Part shown: positions 55,790-64,000 of the stretch, piece after piece
Position numbering within the stretch: the stretch's first letter is position 1
Layout: every line of letters starts with the position of its first letter
Assembly (NCBI RefSeq): GCF_943734655.1
Contig: NC_071355.1
Coordinates: 23,014,268 to 23,078,267, forward strand
From: Sabethes cyaneus
Taxonomy: Eukaryota; Arthropoda; Insecta; Diptera; Culicidae
Length of the DNA: 64,000 bases
Direction: 5' to 3'
The notes under the pieces: generated by a model
The model's input: only the letters and a program-made list of their open reading frames with translations
The model's database searches: none
What the model was told of the DNA's origin: nothing
Program-made: the position numbers and the translations under genes

Positions 55790-57138
55790 CCCGAATAAAA
55801 ATGTATAGCGAAAAAACATTAAATTTCACTGTTACAAACATTGAAAAACTTCGAAAAACCACATTGAAACAGTGAAAATCTTTGTAAAAGTTACACTGAA
55901 GTTACCATGAATATCGCTGTTTTCACAGTAAATTTTAATGGAAACCGCCAATTTTACAGCGAATAAGGGGGTGATTAAGTGATGTAACACTAAATTTTTC
56001 GGCTTTTTCCCATACAAATAAAAACCAAAAACAGTAAAATTTGTGGTACATTCACTATAAGTTTTACACTGTTTTACAACGAAGTTACAATGAAATTTAA
56101 GATAAGTTCTGCAAAAAAAATTGTAGGCTTTCGGATTATTAGGACAAAATAAAACCGGCTGATTAATTACGGTATTTCATGTTTTTGAAAAGGTATGATG
56201 ACAATGAATTTGATAGGCTTCGAACTATTATGATTTTCGATTCGCATTCATCGCTCATATTAGGAAAGTATTAGAGGTCAGTACACCTACTTAAACAAAT
56301 TCCACTTTTTCCAATTTACGCCTTATCTCTATCTGTTAGATCCTATCGACTCTTTATTTCATTACTGTCTTCTATCGTTCCCTCTGTCAATTGTAAACAC
56401 CCTTATTCTTGTTTTCGTTCGAATGACATTCGATTCGTATTCTTGTTTTCGTTCGAATCAATTCGAACGTTCGAACGCCCCTTCCTTTTGCTCATACGAA
56501 TATGAGAATAGTGCTTCCCGATTCATTCGAAGCAAACTATTCGTACGAATGCAGGATCCGGCCGTAAACAAGAATAAAGGTGAAAATCTACCGTTATAAA
56601 AACTTAATTATATGCCTGACACCTCATTCGATGTCAAGACGTACACAACGAGGTTAGTCTATTCCATAGGAACGCAGTCTTTCCCCGAGCACCCGCGTTA
56701 AGAATCGCGGCTAATATGTTGACAGACGAACAAGTAAGTCGCAAGCGCCTGCATAGTGTCGTCGTCCCGTCAGTAAAACGAATTAGATTAAACTTCTGGC
56801 TCGTCGGTTTCTACAGTAGACGGAGGAAGAGACACAATTTGTGTCTACAAATAACTCAACCTGCCAAGGATTGGACCTTAGATAGATTATTTCCTGCTTC
56901 GAAACAATTTGCATTGTTGCCGAATTATATGAAAAATTTTCCAAGAACGGTACAGTGAAGTTACAGCATAAAGTCTTGCAAACAGTAAAATTCATTGTAA
57001 TCGTAAAGTTTTTACATTAATATGAAAAAATTTCTAAGAACGGTACAGTGAAGTTACAGCATAAAGTGTTGTAAACAGTAAAATTCATAGTAACCGTACT
57101 GTTTTTACATTAATATTCGTTATGCATTTCTACCCGGG
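55790..57138. mobile_element. Terminal-inverted-repeat element, tandem copy 1
   Basis: Left end CCCGAATAAAAATGTATAGC; right end is the complement of CCCGGGTAGAAATGCATAAC. Inside each end lie ACAGTAAAATT/CACTGTTAC-type motifs, and near the right end an ~84-bp unit (CAGTGAAGTTACAGCATAAAG) is repeated. Copy 2 follows after 8 bp. A frame from 56716 (MLTDEQVSRKRLHS…) is shared with copy 2. No transposase. Confidence 0.8.
56398..56582. mobile_element. 185-bp MITE present only in copy 1
   Basis: Termini CACCCTTATTCTTGTTT and complement (AAACAAGAATAAAGGTG) flanked by AAA. Copy 2 has the uninterrupted site TTGTAAAATCTTCC at about 57746. GTTCGAATCAATTCGAACG palindromes lie inside. Confidence 0.85.
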
Positions 57139-57146
57139 AAGGGATT

Positions 57147-58539
57147 CCCGAATAAAAATGTATAGCGAAAAAACATTAAATTTCACTGTTACAAACATTG
57201 AAAAACTTCGAAAAACCACATTGCAACAGTGAAAATCTTTGTAAAAGTTACACTGAAGTTACCATGAATATCGCTGTTTTCACAGTAAATTTTAATGAAA
57301 ACCGCCAATTTTACAGCGAATAAGGGGGTGATTAAGTGATGTAACACTAAATTTTTCGGCTTTTTCCCATACAAATAAAAACCAAAAACAGTAAAATTTG
57401 TGGTACATTCACTATAAGTTTTACACTGTTTTACAACGAAGTTACAATGAAAGTTAAGGTGAGTTCTGAAAAAAAATTGTAGGCTTTCGGATTATTAGGA
57501 CAAAATAAAACCGGTTGATTAATTACGGTATTTCATGTTTTTGAAAAGATATGATGACAATGAATTTGATAGGCTTCGAACTATTATGATTTTCGAGCCG
57601 CATTCATCGCTCATATTAGGAAAGTATTAGAGGTCAGTACACCTACATAAACTAATTCTGCTCTTCCCCATTCACACCTTATCTCAATCTGTTAGATCCT
57701 ATCGACTCTTTGTTTCATTACTGTCTTCTATGAATCCCTCTGTCAATTGTAAAATCTTCCGTTATAAAAACTTAATTATATGCCTGACACCTCATTCGAT
57801 GTCAAGACGTAGAAGCAACGGACACATTCCAGCGTTACGGGACATTATATCTACTATGCAGATCGGTTCCTGTTTTATTAAATTCCTGGCATTCTAGTGG
57901 AAAATGAAGTGCTCTTATAACAACTATTTTACAAGGTATTTGCCAAAAATTTGGTGAAACTGGAGGCGATTCTCAGGATAACAATGGGTGCTAATTGTGT
58001 CCCGTAACGCTGGAATGTGTCAACGAGGTTGGTCTATGCCATAGGAACGGAACCTTTCCCCGAACACCCGCGTTAAGAATCGCGCCGAATTATGTTGACA
58101 GACGAACAAGTAAGTCGCAAGCGTCTGCATACTGTCGTCGTCCCGTCAGTAAAACGAATTAGATTAAACTTCTCGATCGGTGGTTTCTACAGTAGACGGA
58201 GGAAGAGACACAATTTGTGTCTACAAATAACTCAACCTGCCAAGGATTGGACCTTAGATAGAGATGATTTCCGGCGGCCATTTGCTTTGAAACAATTTGC
58301 ATTGTTGCCGAATTATATGAAAATTTTTTCAAGAATGGTACAGTGATGTTACAGCATAAAGTATTGTAAACAGTAAAATTCATTGTAATCGTAAAATTTT
58401 TACATTAATATGAATACATTATATGAAAAATTTTCCAAGAACCGTACAGTGAAGTTACAGCATAAAGTGTTGTAAACAGTAAAATTCATAGTAACCGTAA
58501 TGTTTTCACATTAATATTCGTTATGCATTTCTACCCGGG
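57147..58539. mobile_element. Terminal-inverted-repeat element, tandem copy 2
   Basis: Closely similar to copy 1 over most of its length, with the same ends (CCCGAATAAAAATG … CTACCCGGG) and repeated subterminal units. It lacks the copy 1 MITE but carries its own (57821-58021). The shared frame at 58092-58346 stays open despite in-frame indels. Confidence 0.8.
57821..58021. mobile_element. 201-bp MITE present only in copy 2
   Basis: Termini GACACATTCCAGCGTTACGG and complement, flanked by AACG (57817-57820, 58022-58025). Copy 1 has the empty site at about 56640-56652 (ACGTACACAACGAGG). Confidence 0.85.
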
Positions 58540-61029
58540 TTGTCATCCAGCGGCAGGCAAATGCCAGAACAAATAAACGCGTGAAAGTGTAGTAATAATA
58601 CGTACTACCTAGTGCGGGACGCGGATTTCGTTGTTTGTCGCGACAGCAAATGGGATCGGCAAACCGCGAGGCCTTGGAATTCACATTCAGCCAGAGCTTG
58701 TTGCTTGCTGGGCTGCTGAACGAACCGTCGTTGGTGCAATGATCTGGAAACAAAGATCGCAAACCGCAGTACATACGAATCTCATTCATTTTTGTTTGAT
58801 TAACTTTTTTGTGCTCTTACGCCGGTACTTAAACCCGGAGTGCGAGCTAAGTGCTATAGCTTCGTATGTGGTGGTAGAGAATGCTTTTACTTCTTCACCA
58901 TTCATACATCGTCGTCATAATAAAAATAAACACTCCATTTGGCTCGTTCTGATTCATTTAGCAAGCACCAACAGTCGCAAAAATATGAACAGCAAAATGG
59001 TTTACAAACTCGCTTCTTTTACTGCTGCGCCGAGGAAATCATTTTGTGGATGCGCGTGATTGGTAATCTTGCCTGCATGTCAATCTAGATAAGGACGTCA
59101 ATAGCCGAAAAAAAGTCTAACCAAATAGCATTTTATCGCCGCCCCGCTAAGTGCACCCCGATGATGGTTTGCAAATATGTAAAATAACGTAATTGTTTGC
59201 TTCCTCGAATTTGTGATTTATTAGCCAGTCCCGGTTGTTGCATTCTGCCGGAGGAAAAGTGTCATTTTCGACGAGCTGCCAATAACGGACGGCACCCAAA
59301 TTTTGCCCATTATTTAGCGTCATAATTTATACGATTTTGTTCACAATAATTATTGGCAGACCGACGAGCGAGTCCCTGTGGCCTAACCGCGCGCACAGAA
59401 AGTAACCGGTTCTGAACCGCTTAGAGCCGGCAACGATGAAAACAAACTCGACGAGAACCCACCACCCTGTGGATTGGTCCAACAACTGCTGCGTGCGGTA
59501 ACTGCGCAGCATGGCCTCGATTTACCACCCTTGCAAGTGATCAGTTCGTAGGAAGATGCATGTGATAAACAACACCTCAACTGAATGGCTACCGAATTCA
59601 TTAGGATTTTTCCGTTTCAAATATTTCAAAGTATTATTATTTTCTCATGTGGAAAATAAACAAGACTTTATGCAAACTGTGATATTATCCATATGAAACT
59701 TGCTTTGCTTCATTATGTCGAATAAAAATAGTTCAGGAGATAGTTAAAATGCCGTTCTCCTCAACAAATAATAATATAATTGAGCAACAGTCAATTGCAG
59801 AAATTATATAAATTGTTTTTTTTTAATATCATGTGTTACAGTGAAACTGCAGTAGCATTGAATATAACAATTACTCTCAATTATAACATCAACAAACGAT
59901 GACTGGCTTGTTAGGCCAGCATTGTACTTTGAAATCGGCTTTTGTTCGATAATAACTCACAACCGTACCAATCCGGATATCGCAAAAAAAACTATTTAAA
60001 ATATGAATGCTTAATTTCCAATCAATTGTAAAAATGATCGTTTTATCGTATTCCCATTTTATATAGCTACTAGATTATTAGTTACCAGAACGTATAAAAT
60101 GTTGATTACATTTTTCTTCCAAATTACAAGATATGCCAGTAAAAATTTTAACAATCTTTCTAAAAGGAATCATCGCTTTCACATAAAATAGTGTCTAGTG
60201 CTAAGCAAATATGCCAAATAACAATTCTTAGGCCGCTTGATTGTGTTTGAATTTTATGAAGGTTTTATTGCGGCATTAATCGTTACGCAATGCCAAAATA
60301 ATGCGAATCACAACCTTCTTATGTCTAGCTATAACACTGTTAATAAAGCAAATTTATTGTGGTCGCTTTTATTACGACGATAGAACTTGTTGGCTGCGCC
60401 ACATTTCTTACAAAACTTACTACAAGTAGAGGGGATAGCAATAACAATATGGCGTACCAACAGAAAATTGATCTCACTACGGTTACGTGTCAAACCGTAA
60501 GAAATCTGTTTCACAGTGCTAATTTTTTTAAACTTCAAACAAAAATTCGTCAAAGCAAATCGTGAGTTTTTATGTCGCCAAAAGCAACTGAAATTGAATA
60601 TATTTATTTTGTTAAAACAACTAGTTTTCAAAAAGTGCAAAATTTGTGATGGTTCGTCGATTTTAGCATACCTATCATACAAATATGCACGATAAAATTT
60701 AATGCGCATATGCTGCACAACAACTAAATTTTATTCTTTCGGATTATGATCGGTATAAACCAAATCGAACAGGATAATCCGACCGTAAAACTTTAACTTT
60801 TCTCCTGACGGATGTATATTTTCAATAGACCAATCTCGTGTTTTTGTCTTGATCTTCAATGAGGTCAGGCATATTTTTTTATAACTGTTGGTTTTACCAA
60901 TTAACATAGGGGATAGTAGCAAATAGTAATGAAACACAGATATTAATAAAGTTCCATACAGAACGGGAACAAGGCGTGAAGGGGAAAGACCGGAAAATTA
61001 AGTAAGGAAGCAACGCTTAAGAAGTTGTG
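58540..61029. other. No gene recognised
   Basis: Several open frames (58631-59059 plus, 59327-59601 minus, 60329-60718 minus) lack recognisable motifs or splice context. 59630-60950 is AT-rich. Confidence 0.35.
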
Positions 61030-61115
61030 TACCACTTCTTTTTATCTAAGCTGGAGGATTCGCGGATCGAACCAGACTATAATTGGAGTCGGATTATAAC
61101 CGGATTTGAACCCAC
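61030..61115 (-). mobile_element. tRNA-related SINE head, minus strand
   Basis: GTGGGTTCAAATCCGGTT and TATAATCCGAC on the minus strand match the head at 53090-53215. Confidence 0.4.
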
Positions 61116-61119
61116 TCGT

Positions 61120-61735
61120 CCTCCCTGTGGATCGCTCGAAAAAGAATGAGCTGGATAAAGCCCCTCTTGAGGAGCGTTCGAGTGCCGTGAAAATAGCCAT
61201 TAACAGGGTAGCGGAGCACATCTTAGGCCGTTGGTTTGACGAGGAGTGCCAGTAGATATTGGATGAGAAGAACGCAGCACGGGTACTAATACTACATAGA
61301 GCCACCTGTCGGAATATGGAGCGACACAGACAGAAGCGGAGACAGCAAACACGACTCTTCCAGGAAAAAAGCGCCACCAGGAGGACAAGGAGTGCACTGA
61401 ACTCGAGCAGTGTACCGTTTTCACAACACACAGAAGTTTTATCAGAGACTTAACGAATCTCGTAAAGGCTTTATGCCGCGGGCCGCAAGGTGCAGAGATA
61501 AAGATGGAGGTATTTTGACTGATAACCGTGAGGTGATCGCAAGATGGAAGCAGCACTATGACGAACACTTGAATGGCGTGTGGCCGGAAGACAGAGATGT
61601 GCCACCTCTATCGATAAGTGAAGTTAAAGAAGCCATCCAATGGCTAAAGAACAACAAGGCAACGGGAAAGGATGGCATTGGAGCGAAACTTATTAAAATG
61701 GGCCCGGATAAGTTGGTTAGCTGACTTTGGTGGAT
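61120..61735 (+). pseudogene. RTE piece a: linker and RT start
   Basis: The plus strand reads FYQRLNESRKGFMPRAARCR (about 61435-61495), DGGILTDNREVIARWKQHYD, HLNGVWPEDRDV and KEAIQWLKNNKATGKDGIGA (about 61625-61680), the region preceding the RTE palm, then stops at 61722. The upstream part (61120-61400) is frameshifted. It is followed directly by the 5' end of piece b. Confidence 0.75.
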
Positions 61736-61738
61736 AAC

Positions 61739-63486
61739 CAACCCCGGTGGAAGCCAAGGTCGTATGCTAACAGGAAAGGAGGGCTCACTCGAGCTTCGAT
61801 AGCCCTCCGGCGAAACAGGGGTTCGTGGTGACGAAAAATGCTAAAGCAAGGAACGAAGAACAAATAAATTATTACTGGAACAATCGGAATAGACCCACGC
61901 GACAAAAAAGGACTAATGGATTGGAAACTCGGGACGTGAAACTGCCGATCTCTCAACTTCCAAGAGAGCACTCGAGTGCTCTCCGACGTATTGAAGAGCC
62001 GCAAGTTCGACGTCGTAGCGCTGCAGGAGGTGTGCTGGAAGAGCTCAACGGTACGTACGTTCAAAGATGGACATACCATCTACCAGAGCTGCGGCAACAC
62101 ACAAGAGCTGGGTACAGCTTTCATAGTGATGGGCGGGATGCGAGATTTAAAAAGGGCGACAAGTTGGACTGTGAGAACTATCGAGTGATCACCGTTCTCA
62201 ATGCCGCCTATAAAGTGCTGTCCCAAATCATTTTCCGCCGACTATCACCAATTGCGAATAGATTTGTGGGAACTTATTAAGCCGGCTTCGTCGAAGATCG
62301 GTCTATAACGGATCAAATATTTACCCTGCGGTAAATCCGCCAAAAGAGCCGTGAACACAGAGTTCCCACGCATCATTTATTCGTTGACTTCAAAGCCGCA
62401 TATGATGCCATCGACCGGAAAGAGCTATAAAAAATCATGGACGAGAACAGCTCCCCAGGAAGCTCATCAAACTGATTAAATCTACGATGGATGGTACACA
62501 GCGCTCTGTTCGGATTTCGGGTGAATTGTCAAGTTCATCCAAATCACACAAAGGGCTTCGTCAAGGTGATGGTCTTTCATGCCTGCTGTTCAACATAGCG
62601 CTACAAGGTGTTATGAACCGAGCGGATATCAACATGCGGGGCACGATATTTAACAAATCTAGTCAATTCGTCTGCTTTGCGGATGACATGGATATTATCG
62701 GCAGAACATCTGTGGCGGTGGCTGAACAGTACACCAGACTAAAGCGCGAAGCAGAAAAGATTGGGTTAAAGGTAAATACGTCTAAAACAAAGTACATGTT
62801 GGCCAGCGGAACCGTGGCCGAACGACACCGCTTGAGCAGTAGTATATTGATCGACGGCGATGAGTTTGAGGTAGTCGATGAATTTGTCTACCTTGGCTCA
62901 CTGGTAACGGCGGACAATGATACCAGCCGTGAGATTCGGAGGCGTATTATCAGCGGAAGTTGTGCTTACTATGGGTTCCACAAGCAATTGCGGTCGAGCA
63001 GACTAAGTTCCCGTACAAATCACTCTGTACAAGACGCTTATTAGACCGGTTGTTCTCTACGGGCATGAAACATGGACAATGCTCGAGGAGGACCTGCGAG
63101 TGCTCGGAGTTTTCGAACGACGAGTGCTAAGAACGATCTTTGGCGGCGTACAGGAGAACGGAGTATGGAGGCGGAGGATGAACCATGAACTCGCACAGCT
63201 CTATGGCGAACCCAGTATCCAGAAGGTGGCTAAAGCTGGACGGATACGATGGGCATGGCATGTTGCAAGAATGCCGGACAACTACCTTGCAAAGATGGTG
63301 TTCGCCTCAAATCCGGTAGGAACAAGACGACCAGGAGCGCAGCGAGCAAGATGGTTAGACCAGGTGGAGCGAGATTTGGCGGAGAGTATTCGGTGTCCGA
63401 GGAATTGGAGAGCGGTAGCCCTCAATCGAGTTACATGGAGAAACTTTGTTCAACAGGCTTTGTCTTGGGACGGCAAGCTACCTAAG
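61739..63486 (+). mobile_element. RTE piece b: endonuclease start fused to RT by internal deletion
   Basis: A 5' end with a GGAGGGCT/AGCCCTCC hairpin (about 61776-61813) leads to the endonuclease start (VLSDVLKSRKFDVVALQEVC, about 61976-62035; TAFIVMG). The frame then jumps near 62135 straight into RFKKGDKLDCENYRVITVLN of the RT, so most of the endonuclease and the linker are missing. RT: FVDFKAAYDAID (motif A, stop-broken), then an open frame 62487-63044 (SKSHKGLRQGDGLSCLLFNI, QFVCFADDMDIIG, FADD intact), and 63079-63489 (RVLRTIFGGVQENGVWRRRM, HELAQLYGEPSIQKVAKAGR, LDQVERDLAESIRCPRNWRA), ending near 63486. Confidence 0.85.
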
Positions 63487-63489
63487 TAA

Positions 63490-63960
63490 GGAAGTTTTCA
63501 GGTCGGTTTCATGGAGGGTCGGTCTATAACGGACCAAATCTTCGCCCTGCGGTAGATCCTCCAGAGGTGCCGCGAATTTCGATTTCCCGCGCATCACCTA
63601 TTCATTTCAATGCCGCATATGATAGTGTAAACGGACAAGAGCTATGCAAAATTTTGGACGAAAATAGCTTTCCGGGTAAGCTTACTGGACTTACCATGGC
63701 TACGATGGATGGGATCCCGTGCTGTGTGAAAATCTCGGGTGCATTTTCGGACCCATTCGAATATCGCAGGGAATTTCGACAAGGAGATGGGCTTTCCTGC
63801 TTGCTATTCAACATTGCGTTTGAAGGTGTTATAAGACGAGCGGCGTTTGAAATGCGGAGCACAATTTTCAATGAATCCCGTCAATTTATCTGCTTAGTTG
63901 AGGGGTGGATGTTTTGAGCCGGTAGAAGATCAGTACACCAGACTAAGAGTTGCTGCTCTG
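63490..63960 (+). pseudogene. RTE piece c: RT palm, running off the window
   Basis: RSITDQIFAL, then HFNAAYDSVNGQELCKILDE (about 63600-63660), EFRQGDGLSCLLFNIAFEGV (about 63775-63835) and FICLVEGWMF, where FADD has decayed, then VEDQYTRLR near 63920. A second, more degraded RTE copy directly downstream of piece b. Confidence 0.75.
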
Positions 63961-64000
63961 ATTCGCTCTCAGTTAGACGCGAAGTGACACACACGGGATT

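Noticed and set aside
58631..59059. 142-codon plus-strand frame
   Set aside because: No motif or conserved domain recognised; likely chance.
1..64000. CRISPR arrays, operons or phage modules
   Set aside because: No regularly spaced repeats, ribosome-binding sites or bacterial gene order; introns and TEs show a eukaryote.

Overview
The window looks like a mosquito chromosome, most likely a culicine such as Aedes. The basis is an ING family gene with a ~10 kb TE-filled intron, abundant RTE (JAM1-like), LOA and CR1-type non-LTR retrotransposons, tRNA-derived SINEs, Helitron-like repeats and dense families of short inverted-repeat elements (MITEs). Species assignment is inference; no database search was possible. 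There are no bacterial operons, CRISPR arrays or rRNA/tRNA genes.

Host genes are few. The one confident gene is an ING1/ING2-type chromatin reader on the minus strand: three coding exons at 26060-25612, 25543-24778 and 14824-14618, joining in phase to a 473-aa protein with an N-terminal ING domain, Gly/Ser/Asn linkers, basic nuclear-localisation patches and a C-terminal PHD finger with all eight zinc ligands. On the plus strand a TATA box at 31506 precedes a probable first coding exon (31731-31786) ending in a GTAAGT donor; its remaining exons are probably outside the window. Two weaker exon candidates lie at 437-620 (minus) and 46615-46657 (plus).

Region by region: 2-5 kb holds a polypyrimidine tract and a minus-strand Helitron-like fragment split by a SINE and a 1.56 kb foldback element. 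At 5-9.2 kb are RTE relics and a broken Tc1/mariner element. At 9.7-11.5 kb a polypurine tract switches strand into a polypyrimidine tract. At 12.1-13.0 kb there is a pogo-like remnant. The ING gene occupies 14.6-26.1 kb and carries RTE copies in its large intron. At 26.5-31.3 kb lies a cluster of nested MITEs. At 34.4-43.0 kb a LOA-type retrotransposon sits inside sequence bearing an RTE relic; it is split by a 4.4 kb hAT-type element, which itself contains a MITE, a second hAT element and a SINE. At 47-48 kb there is a non-autonomous Helitron. At 48.7-53.0 kb lies a near-complete but decayed minus-strand CR1/L2-group element. At 55.8-58.5 kb are two tandem copies of a terminal-inverted-repeat element, each carrying a MITE the other lacks. 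At 61-64 kb three RTE pieces lie head to tail and the last runs off the window.

The retrotransposons and DNA elements do not form a pathway. The value of the window is its insertion record: target-site duplications, empty-site comparisons and a reading frame restored across a hAT insertion give a relative order of events. I did not find a convincing new functional gene system; the strongest unusual signals are structural.
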